Positions 1 through 8,328 of a DNA stretch of 64,000 nt are shown piece by piece (position 1 is the stretch's first letter; each line of letters opens with the position of its first letter). Origin of the DNA: Arthrobacter sp. zg-Y20 (GTDB lineage Bacteria > Actinomycetota > Actinomycetes > Actinomycetales > Micrococcaceae). The notes under the pieces were generated by a model, which worked only from the letters and a program-made list of their open reading frames with translations, was not told the DNA's origin and ran no database searches. Location of the stretch: positions 2,108,001-2,172,000 of the forward strand of contig NZ_CP126241.1 of the NCBI RefSeq assembly GCF_030142075.1, given 5' to 3'. A program made the position numbers and the translations under genes.

Positions 1-318
1 GTCGTGGCCGGACTAACGATTGTCCTGACCCTCACCGGAAATGTCGCCTCGTTGGCCGAAACCACCGTGCTGCTGCTGCTCCTGGTGTTCCTGTCTGCCA
101 ACGTCAGCGTCCTCGTCCTCAAAAAGGACAAAGTGGACCATGACCACTTCAGCGCCCCCCGGTTCATGCCGGTCCTCGCGATCATTGCGAGCATCGCACT
201 CCTCACCCAACAAAGCGGGACCATCTGGCTCAGTGCCGCCGTCTACGTAGCGATCGGGTCCTTGTTGTTCCTCGCGGCCCGGGCCCGACGCAAGCACGAG
301 GAGCGATTGAGCGCTTAG
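1..318 (+). CDS. APC-family amino acid permease, C-terminal part (cut by window start)
   Basis: The frame is open from the first base, so the gene begins outside the window. The visible 105 residues contain three hydrophobic stretches separated by a charged loop with the motif LKKDKVDHDHF followed by a Pro/Arg-rich turn. This is typical of the last helices of actinobacterial APC-superfamily amino acid permeases, which end in a short basic tail (here ARRKHEERLSA). The protein would move amino acids or related amines across the cytoplasmic membrane; the substrate cannot be judged from this end. The stop codon overlaps the stop of the convergent NUDIX gene. The GTG at position 4 is only an internal codon. 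Confidence 0.65.
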   Translation, partial: VVAGLTIVLTLTGNVASLAETTVLLLLLVFLSANVSVLVLKKDKVDHDHFSAPRFMPVLAIIASIALLTQQSGTIWLSAAVYVAIGSLLFLAARARRKHEERLSA

Positions 319-872
319 CTGACCTGGGCCCCCGGCAAAGACCTAGCCGTATCCCGCACGAGTTCCAGGCGCGTGCTGAATCCTTCCGGCACTTGGGCCG
401 GTAATTCGTTGACCGGGAACCAGCGGACGGCCTCGCTCTCCTCACTCACTGAAGTCACCGCCTCCGGGCTCACGACCGCGGCAAACCCCACATCCCAATG
501 AGCCGAACAAGAGAAACCCGCCTGCAGATCGTGGCGGTCAAGATCCATGATCTCCCGGGCAAGCAGTAGAAGACCGCTGATTCCAGACTCCTCGCGGGCC
601 TCCCGTTGCGCCGCGTCCGCAACCGATGCATCCTCCGGTTCGATGTGACCGCCGAACTGCACCCAGAACTGCCCCTTGCGATGAAAACACAGGAGAACGT
701 GATCAAATGCGGGGGAAAACACGAAACATGACCCCGTGACATGCTCCGGGCCGCCGTCCCTGCGCAGTGAGGCATCCCCTGCCGTGTTCAGGAACCCGAG
801 ATACTCATCTCGCAGTTTTGATTCGGGAAGAGTCCGGAGGCTGGTACGCAGATCATCAAGGGGCATACCCAC
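315..872 (-). CDS. NUDIX hydrolase
   Basis: A 185-residue protein with a NUDIX signature near residues 75-97 (GGHIEPED, then QREAREESGI). The REAREESG core that binds the metal and positions the diphosphate is intact. The spacing between the GGHxE part and the REA part is a little longer than the textbook box, as in many actinobacterial NUDIX proteins annotated without a substrate. It probably cleaves a nucleoside diphosphate derivative in the cytosol. The first start is GTG at 872, preceded at some distance by AGGAA; an ATG two codons later (866) is an alternative. It is convergent with the permease. No clue to substrate comes from the neighbours. Confidence 0.8.
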   Translation of the reverse strand: MGMPLDDLRTSLRTLPESKLRDEYLGFLNTAGDASLRRDGGPEHVTGSCFVFSPAFDHVLLCFHRKGQFWVQFGGHIEPEDASVADAAQREAREESGISGLLLLAREIMDLDRHDLQAGFSCSAHWDVGFAAVVSPEAVTSVSEESEAVRWFPVNELPAQVPEGFSTRLELVRDTARSLPGAQVS

Positions 873-1004
873 ATTTTGCCGGATTCCTCACGGCTACCTG
901 TTCCATGTAGGTGGGTCTCCGTCCGGCGCGGCATTGATACCGCCGCAGCCTGCGCCCATACTCAGTCCCAAACATGTGGGAAAACCGTCCAACCAAGGAG
1001 TGAG

Positions 1005-1316
1005 ATGTCGGGTACAGCACTGGCCAGGTCAACGATGAGGTTTGGAACCAGGTTCGGTATCGCTGCCGTCGTCCTGATAGTTCTTGGTCCATTCATCAAC
1101 AGGAACTTCGGCGTCGGAGACGCCGCGAACCTCTTGCTTCCCTCCATCGTGGAATCAGCGCCCGCTGCAGTGCTGGTATCGCTGATGTACCTAGTCTTGC
1201 TGGGGCTGTGCGTGCTGTTCGGGGCCGCGCTGATCACCGCGTCCCTGGTTATCCGCCATGCGGAAATGAGCGATGAATCTGCACCAATCGAGGAATCCGA
1301 ATCCCACGCGTTCTGA
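1005..1316 (+). CDS. Small two-helix membrane protein, unknown function
   Basis: A 103-residue protein. The ATG at 1005 is chosen because AAGGAG sits at 995-1000, four bases upstream; a longer in-frame extension exists but has no ribosome site and its residues are not membrane-like. Two long hydrophobic segments (about residues 13-31 and 50-80) flank a short loop, and the tail is acidic (ESDES-like, ending in HAF). I do not recognise a family. It stands alone between the divergent NUDIX gene and the GNAT gene. Confidence 0.6.
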   Translation: MSGTALARSTMRFGTRFGIAAVVLIVLGPFINRNFGVGDAANLLLPSIVESAPAAVLVSLMYLVLLGLCVLFGAALITASLVIRHAEMSDESAPIEESESHAF

Positions 1317-1411
1317 CTCCCGCGTTTCCCGTCTCCCGTCCTATCTGTCGGCCCGCGCCTGAATGCTCAATGTCGTCCAGGTCCGACGGCCGTGAGTATT
1401 ACTGTGGACTG

Positions 1412-1951
1412 ATGTTTAGGACGCATCAGCTTAGTGAAGATGTCAGCATGCGCGTTTTACGCCTGACGGATGCGAAAGCACTTACCGCAGCGTACGTGCG
1501 CAACCGGGACTACCTTTCACACTGGGAACCGGTTCGCCCCGAGGACTACTACACCGAGGTTTGGCAGGCCGATGACATATCCGGTCGCCTGGCTGCGAAT
1601 GAAGCCGGCGCGCAGTATCCCTTTGGCCTGTTTGCCGGCGACACCGTCGTGGGCAGATTCAACCTCGCAGGAATCGTGCGTGGACCCTTCCAGAGTGCCG
1701 GTCTTGGCTACTGGGTGGACGGCACATACGCCGGCCGAGGACTGGCATCGGCTGCCGTCCAGGTGATCGTCGAAACGGCCCGCGACGAACTCGGGCTGCA
1801 CCGCATCGAAGCGAGCACTCTTCTGCACAACACTGGCTCGCAGCGGGTGCTGCTGAAAGCGGGATTCCAGCAAATCGGAATGGCGCCGCGATACCTGCAG
1901 ATTGCCGGAAAATGGCAAGACCACAATCTCTACCAGGTACTCCTGCATTAG
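1412..1951 (+). CDS. GNAT N-acetyltransferase, RimJ/RimL type
   Basis: About 179 residues with the RimJ/RimL layout: an N-terminal R-L-T-D-A segment, a stretch NRDYLSHWEP typical of ribosomal-protein acetyltransferases, the acetyl-CoA loop GYWVDGTYAGRGLASAA, then the NTGSQRVLLKAGF motif near the C-terminus. It is expected to transfer acetyl from acetyl-CoA to a protein N-terminus or a small amine in the cytosol. The start is uncertain: ATG 1412 gives the usual N-terminus; ATG 1448 would cut into the first strand, while the frame also extends back to 1370. No strong ribosome site is seen at any of these. Confidence 0.8.
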   Translation: MFRTHQLSEDVSMRVLRLTDAKALTAAYVRNRDYLSHWEPVRPEDYYTEVWQADDISGRLAANEAGAQYPFGLFAGDTVVGRFNLAGIVRGPFQSAGLGYWVDGTYAGRGLASAAVQVIVETARDELGLHRIEASTLLHNTGSQRVLLKAGFQQIGMAPRYLQIAGKWQDHNLYQVLLH

Positions 1952-1964
1952 GCCCCTTGCCCGC

Positions 1965-2519
1965 TCATGGGTGTCTCATTAGGTACTCCTCAACAATCGG
2001 CCACCAATGCTGGTGCGCCAGCTCGATCCGCGCTCGGCCAGCTCCATACCATTCGCCGTCTATGACGGGCTGAGCGGTATCAGTGACCAGAAACACCGGG
2101 ACATGAGCCCAGGGTGCCGGGTATCCATAGGTTTCGTCAGGTGCGGGGACGACATTCCGGATAAAGCCGATACAACGAGTGGCAATTTCCGTCGTCCCGA
2201 AAATGTCCCGCAAGAGTCGTTTAAGCCCCTGGGACACGGACTCATGATCAAGACCGGAATACAAATAGCGAGTCGGGATACTCGGTCCCTTAGCTGTCGA
2301 GACGCAAAAAAATTCAGATGCGCCGTCTTGGTTGCGCCGCACTAGCAGCAACCGAATGACGATCACCGAATCGTCGCTCCGGCAGTCGCCACCGACCCAA
2401 ACTTCCGCAGAACTGCCAGGCGGCAACCACGCAGCCTCTCGCGTGCTCCCGATTAACCGTGCGCCAGTCATGCCGTTCATGGTACGAGGAATGGTTGCTG
2501 GGGCGGACCTACCCGGCAT
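1965..2519 (-). CDS. Divergent NUDIX-like protein, unknown substrate
   Basis: A 184-residue protein whose order of segments (IRLLLVRR, then FFCVSTAKG, then SVSQGLKRLLRDIFG, then PVFLVTDT) follows a NUDIX fold. The REUxEExGU box is replaced by a segment without the metal-binding glutamates, so hydrolase activity is doubtful. Similar degenerate NUDIX proteins are usually listed as hypothetical. Several starts are possible (ATG 2519, 2480, 2471) and none has a clear ribosome site. It is next to a nucleoside 2-deoxyribosyltransferase-like gene on the same strand (46 bp apart), which would fit a nucleotide-related role, but that is inference. Base composition is less GC-rich than the housekeeping parts of the window. 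Confidence 0.5.
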   Translation of the reverse strand: MPGRSAPATIPRTMNGMTGARLIGSTREAAWLPPGSSAEVWVGGDCRSDDSVIVIRLLLVRRNQDGASEFFCVSTAKGPSIPTRYLYSGLDHESVSQGLKRLLRDIFGTTEIATRCIGFIRNVVPAPDETYGYPAPWAHVPVFLVTDTAQPVIDGEWYGAGRARIELAHQHWWPIVEEYLMRHP

Positions 2520-2565
2520 TGGCGTGGCGGGGTGCGTGGCATGCAGCTGGAGGCTCGGCCGGGAG

Positions 2566-2988
2566 TCAGACAGCGGCGACGGTCACTTCTTGACCAATGA
2601 TCATGGTTATGAGGTCGTCCAGGGTTCCGTGGCTCTTCTCCAACTCGGGCAGGTGGTAGAACGTGCTGGTGGTCTCAAGGTTGTCCATGACGTCGGTCGG
2701 CGAATGCAGGATGGTCCGTTTGCCTTGAGCGATCGCGATGCCAAGCTCAACATGCGTGCCCTTCCCGCCTGGAAGCAGGATTGCAACGACGTCGGCACTT
2801 ATCACCGCATCCCGCTCACGCTGCCCGATGGAGCGCAGATCGGCGAGGGTGACTGTACCCGCGTCGTGCGCCGAGGCGTTCCGGGTCCAGTCGTACGTGT
2901 TGACGTAGCCACTGCTTTCCAAGACGTGCGCCACATAACGGACATTGACGATGTTCATGAAGCTGGACGCAACATAGAACCTTTTCAC
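2566..2988 (-). CDS. Nucleoside 2-deoxyribosyltransferase-like protein
   Basis: A 140-residue protein that starts KRFYVASSF and carries ADVVAILLPGGKGTHVELGIAIAQGK. This matches the nucleoside 2-deoxyribosyltransferase fold, in which the glutamate of GTHxELG is the nucleophile. Members of this small-protein subgroup may instead be N-glycosidases of modified nucleotides. The GTG at 2988 is preferred because it gives the family N-terminus (K-R-F-Y-V) and has GGGGGT upstream; GTG 2997 is the alternative. It sits upstream of the divergent NUDIX-like gene. A cytosolic enzyme of nucleoside salvage or clean-up is likely; the substrate is unknown. Confidence 0.65.
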   Translation of the reverse strand: MKRFYVASSFMNIVNVRYVAHVLESSGYVNTYDWTRNASAHDAGTVTLADLRSIGQRERDAVISADVVAILLPGGKGTHVELGIAIAQGKRTILHSPTDVMDNLETTSTFYHLPELEKSHGTLDDLITMIIGQEVTVAAV

Positions 2989-3180
2989 AGCCCACACCCC
3001 CTAAAGTTCGTTCGGCACTTAGCCGGATGAGCAACTCCAAGAGTCCCTGTTCGGCTGCGGTGCGATTCGTTCGAAGACTGAAAGTACCAGTTCAATCGTG
3101 GATGAAGCTGCAGGTGCTGCAGCGTAAACCGTCACCCCCGCCCGCAGCGTTAGCCATGACGGCACCCCTGACACCTCTCC

Positions 3181-4656
3181 TCATTCCGTCTCACCGGGCA
3201 GCGGAGGCGCTGTGGAACGGTAACGGCGCCGGGTGGGAGTGGTGATCTCGACGGTGTGCCGTGGCGGGGAAGCCGTAGCCGGCAGACCGGCGCCGTGCTT
3301 TATCACCACCGACTTCCATCCCGGTGCCTCCTTCGCCTGGTTGCAGGACTCGCACAGACCCTGCAGGTTGCCGGCATCGGTGCTTCCTCCGGCACGATGA
3401 GGCTGAATGTGGTCGCGGTGGCGGATGGGTGCGCCGCACCACGGGGTGCGGCAGAACTGGTCCCGGGTTTCGATGAACCGGGCCAGGGATTCCGGGGCAC
3501 AGCGCGCTTTGGAATCCATCCCGATCAAGTCACCTGTTGCCGGAGCCGTATACAGCCGCCGGAGCCAAAGCCCCGGTGATTGTTCCCCGCCGTCGGAGCG
3601 GCCCCGGGCAGACAATTCGCCGCCCTGCCGGGCCTTGCCGGTTGCTGCTGCAGCGGCCGTGCCAACGGCATCGCGCGCCCACATGGCCGGAACGATCCCG
3701 TATCCGTTCATGTGCGCCGGCTCAGCGGATCCGCTGAGCAGCGTTCGGTCGGTCATGACCAGTTGGACTTCCAGCGGCACGCGGTCAGCCCGTGAGAGGC
3801 CGGTAATGCGTTCCACCATGGTGTCAGCCATGATCTGTCCCCGGCCTCTCGTGTCGCCGCGTGCCCGCAGCGAGTCCGCTTCACGGCTCAGTGCTGCATA
3901 CACGGCTACCCCTTGCGCGACCGGCAGCAGACCGGTCACATACGTCATGGTGTCCGGCGCCGGACGGCAGGAAACGTACCGGTCGGCCTCCGCCTTCGCT
4001 GCCCGGCGGACGATGGCCTGCTGGTCGATGCGGTAGGTCAGTTTCCGGATCCGGGCGATCAGCCGGCGGTCACCCAGACCCTCCAGCTCCGCAGGATCCC
4101 CCGCGATGTCCTTATCCACCAGCCGCCGGTCCTCCACGGACAGGCAGGCGGTCTCCCGCACCAGCAGGGTGGCCCGCCACTCGCTGATCCGGCCTTCGGA
4201 CAGAGCCTGCAGGGTGCAGGGCATTTCCTCAATCAAAGCGTTGGCGAAACCCAGGATCCGCCCGCCCCGGGCCGGTGATTCCCTGCGGGCCAGCGCGATC
4301 TGGGCACCCACTCCCCTGCCTTGCTGCTCGCGGGGCATCCCGGCCCGCGCATGCGCCCGGCGGATTGATCCGTCAAGCGCGACGGCGACCCTCGCCTGGG
4401 CAGCGCTGGCGGCCGCTTTTAGTTCCTCCAGAACGCGAAGCTGATCCACCAGGCCGGCATCTGCCTCACCGCCTACCGCAGACAAAGAGGCGGGGCTAGA
4501 CAACCTGCGGATCCAACCGGAAACGGTGCCTACGGACACCGCCCCGGACACCGCTACGGATACCGCCCCGGAAACCGGGATGGGAGCCGCATTGGGCTGG
4601 TCCACCGCGGCCGGTACCTCAGCAGCCGCCCCTCGAGAGATTGATGATTCGAACAT
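3181..4656 (-). CDS. DUF222 / HNH endonuclease (13E12-repeat type), SOS-boxed
   Basis: About 491 residues: a long helical DUF222 region, then an HNH nuclease domain near the C-terminus with CRTPWCGAPIRHRDHI, a glycine-rich turn, NLQGLCESCNQAKEAPGW. These are the zinc-binding Cys pairs and the catalytic H-D-H stretch. This is the actinobacterial 13E12-repeat family, some members of which are SOS-induced in mycobacteria. I prefer ATG 4656: a -10-like TAAACT lies 7 bases upstream (4664-4669) as in leaderless genes, and a perfect LexA-type palindrome overlaps this start. ATG 4686 would add ten residues but would put the box inside the coding region. Cellular role is unproven; a mobile or repair nuclease is possible. 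Confidence 0.85.
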   Translation of the reverse strand: MFESSISRGAAAEVPAAVDQPNAAPIPVSGAVSVAVSGAVSVGTVSGWIRRLSSPASLSAVGGEADAGLVDQLRVLEELKAAASAAQARVAVALDGSIRRAHARAGMPREQQGRGVGAQIALARRESPARGGRILGFANALIEEMPCTLQALSEGRISEWRATLLVRETACLSVEDRRLVDKDIAGDPAELEGLGDRRLIARIRKLTYRIDQQAIVRRAAKAEADRYVSCRPAPDTMTYVTGLLPVAQGVAVYAALSREADSLRARGDTRGRGQIMADTMVERITGLSRADRVPLEVQLVMTDRTLLSGSAEPAHMNGYGIVPAMWARDAVGTAAAAATGKARQGGELSARGRSDGGEQSPGLWLRRLYTAPATGDLIGMDSKARCAPESLARFIETRDQFCRTPWCGAPIRHRDHIQPHRAGGSTDAGNLQGLCESCNQAKEAPGWKSVVIKHGAGLPATASPPRHTVEITTPTRRRYRSTAPPLPGETE

Positions 4657-4664
4657 GTGTTCGA
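4649..4664. promoter_or_regulatory. LexA (SOS) box, perfect palindromic half-sites
   Basis: TCGAACATGTGTTCGA matches the actinobacterial/mycobacterial SOS consensus TCGAAC-N4-GTTCGA at every fixed position. It overlaps the -10-like element and start codon of the DUF222/HNH gene, an arrangement that would block both polymerase binding and the transcript start. Confidence 0.85.
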
Positions 4665-4770
4665 GTTTATGGAGTGGGCCAGGCATTCCGACCCAGATAC
4701 TTTTCCTTGTTCACAACGCCGCAGACGCACTGTCCTGTGGAGGCAGAGACCCTCCGAGCCTCCCGCACTC

Positions 4771-4830
4771 CCCGCGTACCTCCCAGCCTCCCCGCGTACC
4801 TCCCAGCCTTCCCGCGTACCTCCCGTCCGC
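4771..4830. repeat. Three tandem 20-bp repeats
   Basis: Three head-to-tail copies of CCCGCGTACCTCCCAGCCTC (4771-4790, 4791-4810, 4811-4830; the last is diverged at its end), followed by a pyrimidine-rich, G-poor stretch. They fill the gap between the SOS-boxed HNH gene and the end of the CapA-like gene. They could come from replication slippage; no function is evident. Confidence 0.75.
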
Positions 4831-4859
4831 CCCGTCCGCCCCGCCCCGCGCTTCCCCCG

Positions 4860-6113
4860 CTACTTTCCCGACCCCTCCCGCGACACCAACCACTCGTGCG
4901 CCCCGGCGCCGGCCGCCCCCAGGGACTCGACCACCGAAACAGTCCGAGCCCGGACGGCTTCGCGCTGCCCGGCCGGAGCGCACTCCCCCTGCGGCAGGTC
5001 CGCAGCCACTGAGCACCAGCGGTACGGGTCACGGACAATGACCGACGGCGCCCAGGCCAGATCACTCACGGACCACGCGCCGCCGTCGCGGGCGAACTGG
5101 GCCCGCACTATCAGGCCCTCGTTGTTCACGTCGTACCATGGCGAAAGTTCCGTGACGGCGTTGCCCAGGCCGTAGGCAATCCAGGTGCCGTTGTAGTTTT
5201 CGATGGGCAGCACGGAGTGGGTGTGGTGGCCGTAAACGAAGTCGAACTCCCCGCTGTCCGCGAGGGCATGGGCGGTTTCCACCTGCTCGCTGTTGGGCAC
5301 GGACGCGTATTCCTCACCGGCATGGATGGCGCCCACGACGACGTCGGCCCCCTGGGCGCGTGCCAGCCGCGCCTTGGCGATCATCGCCTCGGCATCAAGC
5401 AGATCCACCTGCCACGGATACTCAGCTGCCAGCCCGTTCAACCCGTACGTCGCCTCGATGACCGCCACCTTGCCGGCCGGAGCGGACAGGATCATCGGCC
5501 GGCCCGCCTCTTCCTGCGAAGCGTAGGACCCGGTGTGCGCCAAGCCGAGCGAATCCAACACCCCCAGCGTGCGGTTCAGCCCCGCCGCGCCCGCATCAAC
5601 TGTGTGGTTGCTGGCCGTCGTGCAGGCCCGATAGCCGACAGCGGCCGCTGCAGTGAGGATCTGCGGGGGCACGTTGAACATCGGATAACCGGAATACGGG
5701 CCGCCGGGTTCGGCCACGGGCGTCTCCATGTGGCAGACGGCCAGGTCCGCTGCGGCAATGTAGTCCGCCTGCCCCGCCAGCAGCGGTTCGAAGTCCAGCG
5801 GGCCCTTCCCGGTGGCGGCGGCGTCGGCCGCGGCCTGGTCCCACAGCTGCGGATGGACCAGCAGGTCCCCGGCCAGCATCAGCGAGAAGCAGTCCGCGGC
5901 CGGGCACGCGGGCCCTTTGCCGGGGATGGCGGGAGCAGCGGTTGCCGCGGGCGACGACGACGCCGGCACCACACGCTCCCCCTCGCCGTCATCCCCGTCC
6001 TCCGCGGCCATGCAGCCGCCCAGCACCAGGGCAACCAGCAGCATTCCCACCGTCGCCGCCGCAACCCGGCTCGAACCAAGGCCAGAGCTCCCCACACGTT
6101 CGTTGCGTTTCAT
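4860..6113 (-). CDS. CapA-family lipoprotein (poly-gamma-glutamate synthesis-like)
   Basis: A 417-residue protein with a lipoprotein signal (basic start, hydrophobic run at about 15-33, lipobox LGGC) and a Ser/Ala/Pro linker. The CapA-type metallophosphoesterase-like domain carries LMLAGDLLVHP, a short HMETP, SNHTVDAGAAG, GAIHAGEEY and YGHHTHSVLP. In the family these Asp/Asn/His motifs build a metal site. CapA proteins assist surface polyglutamate formation, but many actinobacterial homologues stand alone, as this one does, and their substrate is unknown. It should be anchored on the outer face of the membrane. ATG 6113 follows GGGGGAT. No other capsule gene (capB, capC) is in the window. Confidence 0.85.
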   Translation of the reverse strand: MKRNERVGSSGLGSSRVAAATVGMLLVALVLGGCMAAEDGDDGEGERVVPASSSPAATAAPAIPGKGPACPAADCFSLMLAGDLLVHPQLWDQAAADAAATGKGPLDFEPLLAGQADYIAAADLAVCHMETPVAEPGGPYSGYPMFNVPPQILTAAAAVGYRACTTASNHTVDAGAAGLNRTLGVLDSLGLAHTGSYASQEEAGRPMILSAPAGKVAVIEATYGLNGLAAEYPWQVDLLDAEAMIAKARLARAQGADVVVGAIHAGEEYASVPNSEQVETAHALADSGEFDFVYGHHTHSVLPIENYNGTWIAYGLGNAVTELSPWYDVNNEGLIVRAQFARDGGAWSVSDLAWAPSVIVRDPYRWCSVAADLPQGECAPAGQREAVRARTVSVVESLGAAGAGAHEWLVSREGSGK

Positions 6114-6229
6114 GGATCCCCCAGGGAATATGCCCCCAAGCCTGCGACTGCGGGCAGCGGGGAATCGGCCCGATCTTACGGGAGGGTCACATTGGTTTGG
6201 AATAGGCCGGTGTGCCAGTCTTGGGCCTT

Positions 6230-8254
6230 ATGGACACCCCTTTCCTCACTCCCAGCACCCTCCCGTATCAGCTGCCCCCGTTCGCGCAGATCACCGAGGA
6301 CACCTTCCTGCCCGCCTTTGAGGCCGGCATCGCCGAACATGCCGCGCAGATCGAGGCCATTGCGGACAACCCGGCGGCCTCCGATTTCGCCAACACCATC
6401 GCCGCGCTGGAAGCTTCCGGGCAGCAGCTCGGGCGCACCGCCGTCGTCTTCTTCACCCTGTGCGCCGCCCACGCCACCGAGGGCGTGCAGCGGATCCAGC
6501 AGGAAATCGGACCCCGGCTGGCCGCCCACGAGGATGCCATCTACCTGAACCGGCAGCTTTTTGAACGGGTAGAGGCCGTCGCCGGACAGGTCGACGGGCT
6601 GCACGCCGAACAGTCGCGGCTGGTCTCCGAATACCGTCGCCACTTCATCCGTGCCGGGGCGCAGCTCGACGACGCCGGGCAGGCGCGCATGCGGGAACTG
6701 AATGCGCGGCTTTCCGAACTGGGGACGGAGTTTTCCCAGCGGCTGCTGAAGGACACCAACGATTCTGCCCTGGTAGTGGACACCGCTGCCGAGCTGGCCG
6801 GGCTCTCCGACCACGACATAGCTGCAGCGGCCTCGGCAGCCAACGAGGCAGGGCATGAGGGCAAGTATTTACTCTCCCTAGTGCTGCCCACGCCGCAGCC
6901 CGCCCTGTCCTCGCTGACCAACCGGGAGACCCGCCGCCGCCTGCACGAAGCCTCCCTGCGGCGCGGCTTTCGCGACAATGACCGCAACACCCTGTCCGTC
7001 GCGGCCGAAATGGCTGCGCTCCGGGCAGAGAAGGCAGCCCTGCTCGGTTTCGCGAACCACGCGGAGTACGCCACCGACAACCAGACGGCCCCGTCCCTGG
7101 ACGCCATCCACGAGATGCTGGACAAGCTGGCGCCGGCCGCGGTGCGCAATGCCCGTGCCGAAGCCGAACTGCTGCGCGAAGCGGCACGCCGCGACGGCCA
7201 TGAGCTGGCAGCCTGGGACTGGGCCTTCTACTCGGAGCAGGTCCGCAGGGAGAAGTTCGACGTCGACCTTGCCGCCCTGCGCCCGTATTTCGAACTTGAG
7301 CGTGTCCTGCACGACGGTGTTTTTTATGCCGCCAACCGCCTGTACGGGCTGACCTTCACGGAACGCACGGATCTGGCCGGCTACCACCCCGATGTCCGGG
7401 TATGGGAAGTCCATAACGCCGACGGCACCGGGCTGGGCCTGTTCCTGGGCGACTACTACACCCGCGATACCAAAAACGGCGGGGCCTGGATGAATTCCCT
7501 GGTGCACCAGTCGCGACTGCTGGAGGAACCGCCGGTGGTCATCAACAACCTGAACATCTCCAAGCCGGCCGCGGGCGAACCCACCTTGCTGACCTTCGAC
7601 CAGGTGGTGACCGCGTTCCACGAATTCGGCCACGCACTGCACGGACTGTTCTCTGACGTGACCTATCCGCAGTTCTCCGGCACGGCGGTGCCGCGGGACT
7701 TTGTTGAGTACCCCTCCCAGGTGAACGAGATGTGGATGCTGTGGCCGGAAGTGGTGGCCAACTTCGCCCGGCACCACGTCACCGGTGAGCCGCTGCCGCA
7801 GGACGTCATCGACAAGGTCCTTGCCGCCTCGACCTGGGGCGAGGGCTTCTCCACCACCGAATACCTCGGTGCCACGCTGCTGGACCTGGCCTGGCATGAA
7901 CTGGCGCCCGGCGACACCGTGGAAGACCCCGAAGCCTTCGAGGCACGTGCCCTGGCCGCCGCGGGAGTGGACCTGGATCTGGTGCCCCCGCGCTACCGCA
8001 CCGGCTACTTCAAGCACATCTTCGCCGGCGGCTACGCGGCGGCGTATTACGCCTACATTTGGAGTGAAGTGCTCGACGCCGACACGGTGGAGTGGTTCAA
8101 GGAGAACGGCGGCCTGACCCGGGAAAACGGGGACCGGTTCCGGACCGAGCTGCTCTCGCGCGGCAACAGCATCGATCCGCTGCAGGCTTTCCGGAACTTC
8201 CGCGGCCGTGACGCGGAAATCCAGCCGCTGCTGGACCGCCGCGGACTGGCCTAG
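6230..8254 (+). CDS. dcp: M3-family metallopeptidase (peptidyl-dipeptidase / oligopeptidase)
   Basis: A 674-residue zinc peptidase of the thimet oligopeptidase family. The zinc motif HEFGH is at residues 464-468 (FHEFGHALHGLFSDV), and the downstream glutamate lies in the segment FVEYPSQVNEMW that characterises M3 enzymes. The length fits Dcp/OpdA-type enzymes, which cut short peptides in the cytosol for amino acid recycling. ATG 6230 is preferred over GTG 6212 because the N-terminus then reads DTPFLTPSTLPYQLPPF as in related proteins. It is divergent from the CapA gene (116 bp between them) and ends at a strong bidirectional hairpin. Dcp rather than PrlC is a guess from overall similarity. 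Confidence 0.88.
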   Translation: MDTPFLTPSTLPYQLPPFAQITEDTFLPAFEAGIAEHAAQIEAIADNPAASDFANTIAALEASGQQLGRTAVVFFTLCAAHATEGVQRIQQEIGPRLAAHEDAIYLNRQLFERVEAVAGQVDGLHAEQSRLVSEYRRHFIRAGAQLDDAGQARMRELNARLSELGTEFSQRLLKDTNDSALVVDTAAELAGLSDHDIAAAASAANEAGHEGKYLLSLVLPTPQPALSSLTNRETRRRLHEASLRRGFRDNDRNTLSVAAEMAALRAEKAALLGFANHAEYATDNQTAPSLDAIHEMLDKLAPAAVRNARAEAELLREAARRDGHELAAWDWAFYSEQVRREKFDVDLAALRPYFELERVLHDGVFYAANRLYGLTFTERTDLAGYHPDVRVWEVHNADGTGLGLFLGDYYTRDTKNGGAWMNSLVHQSRLLEEPPVVINNLNISKPAAGEPTLLTFDQVVTAFHEFGHALHGLFSDVTYPQFSGTAVPRDFVEYPSQVNEMWMLWPEVVANFARHHVTGEPLPQDVIDKVLAASTWGEGFSTTEYLGATLLDLAWHELAPGDTVEDPEAFEARALAAAGVDLDLVPPRYRTGYFKHIFAGGYAAAYYAYIWSEVLDADTVEWFKENGGLTRENGDRFRTELLSRGNSIDPLQAFRNFRGRDAEIQPLLDRRGLA

Positions 8255-8277
8255 GAGTTCCAAGGGCCGGCAGACGC

Positions 8278-8311
8278 AAAGGGCGGAACCGGTTCACCGG
8301 TTCCGCCCTTT
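8278..8311. terminator. Bidirectional hairpin terminator
   Basis: A perfect 15-bp stem, AAAGGGCGGAACCGG and its complement, with a TTCA loop. A-rich on the left and T-rich on the right, it can stop both the M3 peptidase transcript and the thrS-HIT-pgsA transcript arriving from the other side. Confidence 0.85.
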
Positions 8312-8328
8312 GAACGTCTGCAGCCCGG

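Noticed and set aside
3027-3245. 72-residue plus-strand frame between the NDT-like and HNH genes
   Set aside because: No ribosome site, no -10 box and biased composition; its end overlaps the HNH gene end. The gap 2998-3180 appears empty.
4771-4830. CRISPR or origin iteron
   Set aside because: Only three contiguous 20-bp copies without spacers and no cas or rep gene nearby.
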